From JAVVHH01 sp965199585 (GTDB taxonomy: Bacteria; Pseudomonadota; Alphaproteobacteria; Acetobacterales; Acetobacteraceae), in assembly GCA_965199585.1 (NCBI GenBank), contig CBDASI010000002.1:2294001-2358000 (forward strand): DNA of 64,000 nt, written 5' to 3'. Under the pieces are notes generated by a model. It saw only the letters and a list, made by a program, of their open reading frames with translations, did not search any database and was not told the DNA's origin. Positions 54,129 to 62,240 of this stretch are shown here, piece by piece. A program made the position numbers and the translations under genes. Each line of letters opens with the position of its first letter. The first letter of the stretch is position 1.

Positions 54129-54551
54129 ATGTCTTTCCGAAATCGCGTTCTTTTGCTTGCCGGCCTACTGGCAATGGGCGGACACGGAGCAAGGGCGGCA
54201 TCGCTCTTCGCTGATCTGGGTGAGAAGCCGGGCATCGAGCGTCTCATCGATCGTGCCATGACGATCTGGAACGCCGATCCGCGGGTTGGGCCGACGTTCG
54301 GGGAAACCAATGTCCCGCGGTTCAAGCGGATCATTGTCGAGCAGATTTGCAGCATTTCTGGCGGTGACTGCAAATACACCGGCCGTTCCATGGCCGAAGC
54401 CCACAAAGCGCTTCATCTGGCCAACGTTCAATTCAATGCCGTAGCCGAGGACCTGCAGAGCGCCATGGAGCAGGAGCACTACTCCTACTCCGTCCAGAAC
54501 CGTCTGCTCGCGCTATTGGCTCCGATGCAGCGCGACGTCGTGACCCGGTGA
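54129..54551 (+). CDS. Exported group 1 truncated haemoglobin
   Basis: A 140-residue protein with an N-terminal signal peptide ('RVLLLAGLLAMGGHGARAA'), then the 2-on-2 globin fold: 'LFADLGEKPGIERLIDRAM' and the F-helix 'GRSMAEAHKALHLAN', with the likely proximal haem ligand H92. Two Cys (C74 and C81 in 'QICSISGGDC') flank the loop before the F helix and could form a disulfide in the periplasm. Most truncated globins are cytoplasmic, so export is notable. O2, NO or peroxide chemistry is plausible. Its end overlaps the cupredoxin start (GTGA). Confidence 0.87.
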   Translation: MSFRNRVLLLAGLLAMGGHGARAASLFADLGEKPGIERLIDRAMTIWNADPRVGPTFGETNVPRFKRIIVEQICSISGGDCKYTGRSMAEAHKALHLANVQFNAVAEDLQSAMEQEHYSYSVQNRLLALLAPMQRDVVTR

Positions 54552-54874
54552 AGCCCGTTCGTCTCGCTCTTTGGGCGACGCTTGCGCTCGTTCCCGCGAT
54601 CACTGCGATCGCGGCGGTGGCGCCCGTCATGGTCAACCAGTCGCGCCGGGCTTTCTCCCTGCGCGAAGTACATATCAGGCGCGGCGAAACCATCCGCTTC
54701 AGCAATATAGACGAGTTTCTTCATCAGCTTTACGTCGATTCACCGACGTTCAAGTTCTCATCGAGCGAACAGGCACCTGGTCAGATCGTCGACGTCGCGT
54801 TCTCGGCGTCCGGCACGTTCGAGGTGAAATGCGAGATACATCCCAAGATGTCGATGACGGTCGTCGTCGATTGA
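54548..54874 (+). CDS. Exported cupredoxin-like protein
   Basis: A 108-residue protein: signal peptide 'LALWATLALVPAITAIAAVA', then a small blue-copper fold. Likely type 1 copper ligands are H59 ('DEFLHQLYV'), C95, H98 and M101 ('VKCEIHPKM'), the C-x2-H-x2-M spacing of plastocyanin-like proteins. It would carry electrons in the periplasm. The GTG start overlaps the globin stop, so the two are coupled. Confidence 0.85.
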   Translation: MKPVRLALWATLALVPAITAIAAVAPVMVNQSRRAFSLREVHIRRGETIRFSNIDEFLHQLYVDSPTFKFSSSEQAPGQIVDVAFSASGTFEVKCEIHPKMSMTVVVD

Positions 54875-54942
54875 CCGTCACGCAATCGACCGTGTCAGGC
54901 CTTCTACACCGGAGTGAGAACTCCGAAACCGACGAGTAGCGT

Positions 54943-57321
54943 ATGTCGATCCGCCTGAAGATCCTTGTTGCCTGCCTCTGCCTGACAGCGATCACCATCG
55001 CCTCCGGTGTGCTTGCACGAGCGAGCCAGTCCGAGCTGGGGGGCTTGGCCTTCCGGCTTTACGACGACGCGTTCATGTCGATGAGCTATCTTCGTTCGGC
55101 ACAGAATACATTGCTCTCGGTCTCGCGTGACCTTGCCTCGCCCGTGGCCGAGCGGCAGGACACCGTGAGCGAGAAATTGGATTCTGCCGTGAGCGATCTG
55201 CAGGTCGCGCATGATCGGGCGCTTTCGCCGGAGGGGTCGCGGGCGGCGACATGGCTGCAGCAACAACTCGAGATCTTGCAGCAACAAGTCAAAGGCAACC
55301 AACCCGCCGATCGATCGATGCTGTCGACCGTAGAAGACCGCTTCGACGCTGCGGTGGAGATCAACGCGGGTGACGGCTTCCGCTTCCGCCGTGAAGCAGT
55401 CGGGCTCATCGCTCATGTCAAGCGACAGACGTGGATCGTCATGGCGATTTCGGTGAGCGTCGCACTCGCGATCACGGTGCTTCTCAGTCGCGCGATCGTG
55501 CCATCGGTGAGCTACGCGGTTGGGCTCGCGACCAACATCGCATCCGGGCGGCTCGACAATCCAATCTCGATCAAAGGCGGCGGTGAGACGGGCGTGTTGC
55601 TGCGCGCGCTCGGGCTGATGCAGAAAAGCATCGCCGACAAGATGGCTCAGATCGAACAGTTGATGGCGCAACAGGCGTCGAGCCACGCGACAGAGATCGC
55701 CGTGCAACATCTCCGCTTCGAGGTCGCGCTCGAAAACATGGTGCAGGGGCTTTGCATGATCGACGTTGAACGCCGGGTCATCGTGCATAATCGTCGCTTT
55801 GCCGAAATGTTCTCGGATGCCGAGGTTGGTGCGCCATTGCTGAAGGCGTTGCCGATCGCTCTGCTGCCGCCGGAAACGGCCGACCTGCACCAGCCGCAAA
55901 CTTACAGCCGCACGTTGGAGGACGAGCGGGTCATCGCTGTCTCCGAGCGTCCCATGAGTTCTGGGGGTTGGGTCGTTACCTATGACGACGTGACCGAGCG
56001 TCATCGCAGCGAAGCCCGCCTGGCACACATGGCACGCCACGACATGCTCACGAACCTGCCGAACCGCCTGAGTTTTCACGAACGGATGAACACGGCTTTG
56101 GCCGACCCGCGGGCCGGCGACGAGATCGCGATCCTGTGCTGTAACTTGGATCATTTCAAGTCGATCAACGATTCACTGAGTCATTCGATTGGTGACGCGT
56201 TGCTCTGTGAAGTCGCGGGTCGTCTGGTGAGCGAGGTTGGTGAGCAAGGCTTTGTCGCGCGTCTTGGCGGGGATGAGTTTGGCATCGTCCAAGCCGGCTG
56301 CGCTCAGCCCAAAGGTGCCAGGGTGTTGGCAGAACGGCTCTTGGCCGTCATCGAGGACATCGTCGAGATCAACGGTGAACGGATCTCGATCTCAACCAGC
56401 ATCGGTATCGCCATCGGATCCGAAGGATCAGGGGATGCCGACGCGCTGCTGAAAAATGCCGACCTTGCCCTGTTCCGAGCAAAGGCCGATGGCCGCGACA
56501 CATTCTGCTTCTTTGAGAGCGCAATGGACGCTCTTATTCAGGCCCGGCGGCTCCTGGAGATCGAATTGCGCCAGGCAATCGAGACGCAGCAATTCGTCGT
56601 CTACTACCAGCCGCTCGTGACGGCACGCACGCGCCAGGTCAGCGGTTTCGAAGCGCTCGTCCGTTGGCCGCATCCTACACGCGGCCTAGTCTCGCCGCTC
56701 GAGTTCATCACCGTTGCGGAGGAGACAGGTTTGATCGGCCGGCTCGGCGCATTGGTGATGGAACAGGCTTGTGCTGACGCGGTACACTGGCCTGAGAACA
56801 TCAAAGTCGCCGTCAATCTATCGCCCCTCCAATTCAAGAACGCCAACCTCGCCGAGGATGTCGCGGCGATTTTGGAAAAGACGGGTCTCGCGGCTCATCG
56901 GCTGGAGCTGGAGGTGACCGAGTCCGTCTTGTTGCAGGACAGCGACGACATTATGGCCATCCTGCATAAAATTCGCAGCTTCGGCGTCCGCGTCTCGATG
57001 GACGATTTCGGCACCGGTTACTCATCCCTGAGCTATCTGCGTCGGTTCCCCTTTGATAAGATCAAGATCGACCAGAGCTTCATCCGCACCTTGGACGACA
57101 ACAACGATTGTCTGGCGATCGTCCGCGCTGTACTCGGCCTGGGTCGTTCCCTCGGCATGAGCGTCGTTGCCGAAGGAGTGGAGACAGAGGCTCAATTCAT
57201 GATCCTCGAGCGCGAAGGATGCGAACAGTTGCAAGGCTATCTGTTCAGCAAGCCTCAACCGGTCGCCGCCGTCCCATCCATCATCGCAGAGTACGCCGAG
57301 CGCCGGGTCGAACTCGTTTAG
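54943..57321 (+). CDS. Membrane GGDEF-EAL protein with PAS domain
   Basis: A 792-residue c-di-GMP enzyme. TM1 ('ILVACLCLTAITIASG') and TM2 ('TWIVMAISVSVALAITVLL', about 165-185) enclose a helical periplasmic region of about 140 residues; then HAMP (about 187-240), PAS (about 265-360, 'ENMVQGLCMID'), GGDEF with intact 'RLGGDEF' (G442-F446) but no RxxD I-site, and EAL with 'GFEALVRW' (E570), 'DDFGTGYSSLS' and 'IKIDQSF'. Both catalytic sites look competent, so it may make and degrade c-di-GMP. A small hairpin (CGGAGT/ACTCCG, 54910-54925) lies in the 68-base gap after the cupredoxin gene. Confidence 0.93.
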   Translation: MSIRLKILVACLCLTAITIASGVLARASQSELGGLAFRLYDDAFMSMSYLRSAQNTLLSVSRDLASPVAERQDTVSEKLDSAVSDLQVAHDRALSPEGSRAATWLQQQLEILQQQVKGNQPADRSMLSTVEDRFDAAVEINAGDGFRFRREAVGLIAHVKRQTWIVMAISVSVALAITVLLSRAIVPSVSYAVGLATNIASGRLDNPISIKGGGETGVLLRALGLMQKSIADKMAQIEQLMAQQASSHATEIAVQHLRFEVALENMVQGLCMIDVERRVIVHNRRFAEMFSDAEVGAPLLKALPIALLPPETADLHQPQTYSRTLEDERVIAVSERPMSSGGWVVTYDDVTERHRSEARLAHMARHDMLTNLPNRLSFHERMNTALADPRAGDEIAILCCNLDHFKSINDSLSHSIGDALLCEVAGRLVSEVGEQGFVARLGGDEFGIVQAGCAQPKGARVLAERLLAVIEDIVEINGERISISTSIGIAIGSEGSGDADALLKNADLALFRAKADGRDTFCFFESAMDALIQARRLLEIELRQAIETQQFVVYYQPLVTARTRQVSGFEALVRWPHPTRGLVSPLEFITVAEETGLIGRLGALVMEQACADAVHWPENIKVAVNLSPLQFKNANLAEDVAAILEKTGLAAHRLELEVTESVLLQDSDDIMAILHKIRSFGVRVSMDDFGTGYSSLSYLRRFPFDKIKIDQSFIRTLDDNNDCLAIVRAVLGLGRSLGMSVVAEGVETEAQFMILEREGCEQLQGYLFSKPQPVAAVPSIIAEYAERRVELV

Positions 57322-57323
57322 TG

Positions 57324-57370
57324 CCGCGAGAGATGAGCGATCGACGAACGACGACGCTCACCCCTCGCGG
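57324..57370. terminator. Two-part hairpin between convergent genes
   Basis: An outer stem CCGCGAG/CTCGCGG and an inner stem TGAGCG/CGCTCA, separated by a three-base internal loop on each side, total 13 pairs. It fills the gap between the stops of the GGDEF-EAL gene and emrB and could terminate both. No T-run. Confidence 0.5.
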
Positions 57371-57375
57371 AGAAA

Positions 57376-58953
57376 TTAGTGGGCCGGAGCGCCACCCCCG
57401 CCTTTGGCCGTTTTCCTGCTAGCCAGTAGACAGATCGGTATAAGAACGAACGACAGGATCGCCGTCGTTAGGAATACGTCGCTGTAGGCCATGACCGCCG
57501 CTTGGGTATGGAGTTGCTGATATAGCCAGTTCGTGGCTCCTTGCGCGGTGGTCGCCGCAGCATGGCCCTGCTGCAGCAGATCTTGCTGCACCCGTTGCAT
57601 GGTCATGACGTAGCCCAGGTCGAGCGGCGAGGTGTGGTCGCTTAGATAAGCCTGGTGCACTTGCGATCGGTTCTGCACTAGCGCGGTAGCGGCGGAGATC
57701 GATAGCGAGCCGAAATAATTTCTCGACATGGTGAACAGCGCCGACCCATCTGCGTTGGCCGACCGTGGCAGGGTCGCAAATGTGATCGTACTTATGGGTA
57801 CGAACATGAACGCGAGCCCCGTCGTCTGAAACGCGCGCATTTTCGCCAGTGTCCAAAAGTCCAGGTCCGGCACCAGACGATGCGAATACAGTAACGAACA
57901 CCCCATGATGAAAAAGCCGAACGCGATGACGAACTTCAACGGCACGATCTTGACGATTTGGCTGACGAACGGGATCAGGAAGATGATCACGATGCCACCG
58001 GGAGACAGAATCAGGCCGGCTAGCAACGCCGTGTAGCCCAACTCCTGTTGCGCGAACTGCGGAATGACGACCGCGCTGGCATACAGCACGCACGCCATCG
58101 CCGCGATCATGACGCAGCCGATCGCGAAGTTGCGGTCTTTCAACACACGAATATCGACGACCGGGTTCTCGGCATACAGCAGCCACGCGATCGCCCCGGC
58201 GATGCCGAGGAACGCCAGGATCGCCATCGTGACGATGAATTGCGAGCCGAACCAGTCCAGCTCCTGCCCGCGGTCCATGACGAACTCGAGACTGCCGAGC
58301 CCCAACGTGATCAGGCTGAGCCCGATGTAGTCGATGCCACGAGGCCGAGCTTTGGCCCAGGGCGGGTCCTCCACCAGCGCCTGCACGGCGAAGAATGTCG
58401 CGATTCCGACCGGGACGTTGATGAAGAAAACCCAGCGCCAGCCGTAGCTATCGGTCAGCAAACCGCCCAGGGTCGGCCCGAGTACCGGGGCGACGATCGT
58501 GGCCACGGCGGTGATGGCGAACGCTTTGCCGCGCTGCGCCGGGGGAAATGTGTCGAGGATGATGGATTGCTGGTTCGGCTGCAATCCGCCGCCGAAGAAG
58601 CCCTGCAGCAGCCGAAAAATGACCAGTTCGGGCAGGTTCGATGCGATTCCGCACAGGAACGAGCACAGCGTGAAGCCGCCGATACAAATCAGGAAATAGC
58701 GCTTGCGCCCGAACACGCTGCTCAACCATCCCGACACGGTCAGAACGATGCCGTTGGCCAGTAGATACGAGGTCAACGCCCAGGTCGCATCGTCGTAGCT
58801 CACCGCCAAATTGCCGGCGATATGCGGCAGCGACACGTTCACGATCGTGGTGTCGAGCACCTCCATGAAGGCGCCGAGCGTGACCACCACGGCGACCAGC
58901 CAGATGTTGTGCGTCGGCTTCCAGTTCTGGTCCTTCTTCGCCGCGTCACTCAC
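57376..58953 (-). CDS. emrB: EmrB-like MFS efflux pump (DHA2, 14 helices)
   Basis: A 525-residue exporter: 'GAFMEVLDTTIVNVSLPHIAG' (motif D1), 'GWLSSVFGRKRYFL' (motif A) and 'GPTLGGLLTDSYGWRWVFFIN' (motif C). Preceded by an EmrA-type periplasmic adaptor in the same operon: its GTG overlaps the emrA stop. Together with an outer-membrane channel they would export hydrophobic compounds. Confidence 0.92.
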   Translation of the reverse strand: MSDAAKKDQNWKPTHNIWLVAVVVTLGAFMEVLDTTIVNVSLPHIAGNLAVSYDDATWALTSYLLANGIVLTVSGWLSSVFGRKRYFLICIGGFTLCSFLCGIASNLPELVIFRLLQGFFGGGLQPNQQSIILDTFPPAQRGKAFAITAVATIVAPVLGPTLGGLLTDSYGWRWVFFINVPVGIATFFAVQALVEDPPWAKARPRGIDYIGLSLITLGLGSLEFVMDRGQELDWFGSQFIVTMAILAFLGIAGAIAWLLYAENPVVDIRVLKDRNFAIGCVMIAAMACVLYASAVVIPQFAQQELGYTALLAGLILSPGGIVIIFLIPFVSQIVKIVPLKFVIAFGFFIMGCSLLYSHRLVPDLDFWTLAKMRAFQTTGLAFMFVPISTITFATLPRSANADGSALFTMSRNYFGSLSISAATALVQNRSQVHQAYLSDHTSPLDLGYVMTMQRVQQDLLQQGHAAATTAQGATNWLYQQLHTQAAVMAYSDVFLTTAILSFVLIPICLLASRKTAKGGGGAPAH

Positions 58954-60161
58954 TTGAAGTAGACCGTCGGTACGGCGCTGATCCCGAGTGGCAACGGCTC
59001 GTCCTGCTTCAGGCCGCTATCGATGACGATCTTCACCGGCACGCGCTGCACGATCTTAACGAAGTTGCCGGTCGCGTTCTCGGCCGGAAAGGCGCTGAAC
59101 TTCGACCCGGCGCCGAGCTGAATCGAATCGATGTGTCCTTTCAGCTTGAGGTCGGGGTAGGCGTCGACCTCGACGTCGACGTCCTGGCCACGCCGCATCC
59201 GCGCGAGCTCGGTCTCCTTGAAGTTCGCCGTCACCCAGACATCGGGCGTCACCAGGGCCATGATCTGCATGCCGGATTGCAGGTAGTTGCCCTGCTCGAC
59301 GTTGCGCCGGGTCACCCAGCCATCCTGCGGCGCGGTCAGCCGCGTGAAACCGAGATTGACTTCGGCGGTGGCGAGCTTTGCCTGTGCTTGAATGACCTGA
59401 CCTTCGAGTTGCTTCACCTGCGCCGCCGCTTGCTCGATGTTCTGCGGGATCAGCTTAGCGATATCGACCTGCGCCTGGGCGATCTGTACCTGGCCCTGCG
59501 CCGTCCGCAGGCTCGCCGTCGATTGGTCCACGTTCTGCTGGGTCGTTGCGCCGCGTTCGACAGCGTGCTGACGTTTGTAGTCCGACTGCGAGTTGCTGAG
59601 CGTCCCTTGCGCCTGGGTAAGCTGCCCTTCGGCCTGGGCGAGTTGAGCGGGAAAGGTCGTCTTGGCCTTCTCGAGGCTGATCCGCCCGTTGGCGAGCTGC
59701 GCCTGCGCTGCCTCGAGATCGCCCTTGGCTTGATCGCGCTCGGCCTCGAACGGCCGCGGATCGATCTGCACCAGTAGGTCGCCCTTGTGCACATACTGGT
59801 TGTCGTTGACCGCCAGCACCGTGACATAGCCGTTGACCTGCGACGCCATCATCACGACGCGGCCATCGGTATATGCATCGTCCGTATCGACCTGATTGCG
59901 GTGCAGGAACCACCAGATCGCGCCGGCAATGGCGCCCACCACCACGACGAGCGCCAGAATGATCAGCGGGAGCTTGGAGCCCTTTTTCTTCTTCGGCGCA
60001 TCATCGTCTCCGCCTTTGTCGGAAGAGGCGTTCTTGCAGTCGTCCGACTTGGAGCGGCCGCCGGAATCTGACCGGGCCGGCTCCGACGAGCGTGACTCGT
60101 CTTCCGTCTCGGCCGGCTCGGACGACCGGCTGCTGTCGACTTTATCCAATTGGTTCACCAC
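58950..60161 (-). CDS. emrA: EmrA-like HlyD family membrane-fusion protein
   Basis: A 403-residue adaptor: one membrane helix ('LPLIILALVVVVGAIAGAIWWF', about 65-86), then 'VDTDDAYTDGRVVMMASQVNGYV', a coiled-coil hairpin rich in Gln/Ala, and the lipoyl half-motif. Unusual is a 65-residue N-terminal cytosolic tail, Ser/Glu/Asp/Lys-rich, with 'RSSEPA' repeated twice and a poly-Lys run before the helix. GTG 60161 or GTG 60158 is the start. Confidence 0.92.
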   Translation of the reverse strand: MVNQLDKVDSSRSSEPAETEDESRSSEPARSDSGGRSKSDDCKNASSDKGGDDDAPKKKKGSKLPLIILALVVVVGAIAGAIWWFLHRNQVDTDDAYTDGRVVMMASQVNGYVTVLAVNDNQYVHKGDLLVQIDPRPFEAERDQAKGDLEAAQAQLANGRISLEKAKTTFPAQLAQAEGQLTQAQGTLSNSQSDYKRQHAVERGATTQQNVDQSTASLRTAQGQVQIAQAQVDIAKLIPQNIEQAAAQVKQLEGQVIQAQAKLATAEVNLGFTRLTAPQDGWVTRRNVEQGNYLQSGMQIMALVTPDVWVTANFKETELARMRRGQDVDVEVDAYPDLKLKGHIDSIQLGAGSKFSAFPAENATGNFVKIVQRVPVKIVIDSGLKQDEPLPLGISAVPTVYFK

Positions 60162-60186
60162 GGGCGCTTAGAGGATTTGACTGACC

Positions 60187-60194
60187 GAACGTTC
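60187..60194. promoter_or_regulatory. Short palindrome upstream of emrA
   Basis: GAACGTTC inside TGACTGACCGAACGTTCAT, 26 bases before the emrA start, with a TTGAC-like box beside it. TetR-type operators have similar half-sites. No regulator gene is adjacent; speculative. The remaining 140 bases to the hydantoinase gene show no other feature. Confidence 0.25.
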
Positions 60195-60337
60195 ATATCG
60201 CAGTGCAGCTTGCCACAGCAACGGCGTGAGATGCTGGGCAGAGTTCGACCGGCCGGCCACGATGGCGTGATCGCCGGCCTGCGCTTGAGGTGTCGCGGCG
60301 GCCGTCGCACAGTCGCGGCAGGCCGATTGAGGGATGC

Positions 60338-61786
60338 ATGAGCGGATACGACATGGTGGTCAAAGGTGGCACGGTGGTGACCGCAGCCGACGTGTTCACG
60401 GCCGATATCGGCATCGTCGACGGCCGGATCGCCGCCCTCGGGGCCGGGCTCGAGGGCGCGCGGACGATCGACGCGGGCGGCTTGCTGGTGATGCCCGGCG
60501 GCATCGACTCGCATTGCCACATCGAACAACTTCAGGAAGGCGGCGGCGCCGACGAGGAGAGCTTCGTCACCGGCAGCCGCTCGGCGCTCGCCGGCGGCAC
60601 GACGACGGTGATCACCTTCTCGACCCAGTTCAAGGGCCAGCCGATCGCGCCATCGCTGGCGGAGTATCGCCGCCGGGCAGCGACCGCGATGGTGGATTAC
60701 AGCTTCCACCAGATCATCACCGACGCCACCGACAGCGTCATCTTCGAGGAGATCCCGGCCATCGTCGCGGCCGGCATCCGCAGCCTCAAGGTGTTCCTCA
60801 CCTACGACCCGCTGCAGCTGGACGACCGCGCCTATCTGCGCGTGCTCGCGGCGGCGCGCCGGGCCGGCGCCTTGGTGACGGTGCATTGCGAAAATTACGA
60901 GGCGATCCGCTGGCGCTCGGCGGCGCTGCTGGCGGACGGGCGGACGCAGCCGAAATACCATGCCTGGTCGCGCCCCGGCATCGTCGAGCGGGAGGCGACG
61001 CACCGTGCCATCGCGTTGGCCGAGCTGGTCGATCAGCCGATCCAGGTGTTTCACGTCTCCGGCCCGGAAGCGGCCGAGGAGGTCGCACGGGCGCAGGCGC
61101 GCGGGCTGAAGGTCTGGGCCGAGACCTGCCCGCAATACATGGTGCTGACCGCGGGCGACATGGACCGCCCGGGGTTCGAGGGCGCCAAGTTCATGTGTAG
61201 CCCGGCGCCGCGCGACACCGCCGACATCGCCGGGCTGTGGGACGAGATTCGCCGCGGCGTGCTGGACATCGTCTCCTCCGACCATAGCGGTTGGAGCTTC
61301 GGCGGCACGCGCGGCAAAGCGGTCAACGGCACCGACGCACCGTTCACCGACATCCCCAACGGCGTCCCCGGCCTGGCGACGCGGCTGCCGATCCTGTTCA
61401 GCGAGGGCGTCGGCAAGGGCCGCATCAGCCTGGAGAAATTCGTGCAACTCACCGCCGCCAACCCGGCCCGCCTGTTCGGACTCTACCCCCGCAAGGGTGC
61501 CATCGCCCCCGGCGCCGACGCCGACCTCGTGCTGTGGGACCCGGCCAAGCGCGTCACCATCACCAACGACCTGCTGCAGCAGGCGATCGACTACACGCCG
61601 TATGAAGGACTCGACGTTACCGGCTGGCCGGTGATGACGCTGAGGCGCGGCGAGGTCGTCATGCAGGACGGCCGCGTGCAGGCCGAGCCCGGCAGCGGGC
61701 AGTTCCTGGCGCGCGCTCCCTACGACATGATCCGGCCCACGGGGCGGGTGCCGAACGGCTTCGACGCGAGTGCGTTTCATGTCTGA
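60338..61786 (+). CDS. hydA: Dihydropyrimidinase / hydantoinase
   Basis: A 482-residue amidohydrolase opening cyclic amides (dihydropyrimidines, hydantoins). Metal ligands: 'DSHCHIEQ' (H59, H61), carboxylated lysine K151 ('SLKVFLTYDP'), 'TVHCENYE' (H183), 'QVFHVSG' and Asp in 'SSDHSGWS'. The start ATG 60338 has GAGGG upstream. The downstream deaminase gene overlaps by eight bases. Could act in pyrimidine breakdown or on allantoin-like ureides. Confidence 0.9.
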   Translation: MSGYDMVVKGGTVVTAADVFTADIGIVDGRIAALGAGLEGARTIDAGGLLVMPGGIDSHCHIEQLQEGGGADEESFVTGSRSALAGGTTTVITFSTQFKGQPIAPSLAEYRRRAATAMVDYSFHQIITDATDSVIFEEIPAIVAAGIRSLKVFLTYDPLQLDDRAYLRVLAAARRAGALVTVHCENYEAIRWRSAALLADGRTQPKYHAWSRPGIVEREATHRAIALAELVDQPIQVFHVSGPEAAEEVARAQARGLKVWAETCPQYMVLTAGDMDRPGFEGAKFMCSPAPRDTADIAGLWDEIRRGVLDIVSSDHSGWSFGGTRGKAVNGTDAPFTDIPNGVPGLATRLPILFSEGVGKGRISLEKFVQLTAANPARLFGLYPRKGAIAPGADADLVLWDPAKRVTITNDLLQQAIDYTPYEGLDVTGWPVMTLRRGEVVMQDGRVQAEPGSGQFLARAPYDMIRPTGRVPNGFDASAFHV

Positions 61787-62240
61787 CTTTATGCAGCGCG
61801 CGATCCGCCTGGCCTGCGAGTCCGTCGAGACGCAAGGCGGCCCGTTCGGCGCCGTGATCGTCCGCGACGGCGCGGTCATCGCCGAGGGCATGAACCGCGT
61901 GACGCCTGATAAGGACCCGACGGCGCATGCCGAGATGGTGGCGATCCGCGCCGCCTGCGCGGCACTCGACCGCTTCGACTTGCGCGGCTGTACGATCTAC
62001 ACGAGTTGCGAGCCCTGCCCGATGTGCCTCGCCGCGCTGCATTGGGCGCGCGTGGACCGGATCGTCTATGCCGCCAGCCAGCAGGACGCCGCCGCCGCGG
62101 GGTTCGACGATGCCGAGCTCTACGCCGAGGTCGCCCGCCCGCATGCAGAACGCTCGACGCCGATCGTGCAAGAAATGGGCGACGAAGGCACCGAGCCGTT
62201 CGACGCCTGGGAACGGCACGAAGCGCGGGTCGCGTATTAG
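61779..62240 (+). CDS. Guanine deaminase-like nucleoside deaminase
   Basis: A 153-residue zinc deaminase: 'AHAEMVAIR' (His ligand and proton-shuttle Glu) and 'CEPCPMCLAALHW' (PCxxC). The N-terminus 'GGPFGAVIVRDGAVIAEG' and end 'ELYAEVARP' match the GuaD branch (guanine to xanthine) rather than TadA. ATG 61779 is preferred; GTG 61770 is in frame. Its end overlaps the convergent xdhB end by four bases. Confidence 0.87.
   Translation: MSDFMQRAIRLACESVETQGGPFGAVIVRDGAVIAEGMNRVTPDKDPTAHAEMVAIRAACAALDRFDLRGCTIYTSCEPCPMCLAALHWARVDRIVYAASQQDAAAAGFDDAELYAEVARPHAERSTPIVQEMGDEGTEPFDAWERHEARVAY

Noticed and set aside
54910..54925. CGGAGT/ACTCCG hairpin as an intrinsic terminator within the globin-EAL unit
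   Set aside because: The stem is only six pairs and no T-run follows, so it is unlikely to separate the transcripts.
60155..61891. A 578-codon open frame opposite the hydantoinase
   Set aside because: Antisense shadow; the hydantoinase frame carries all metal ligands.
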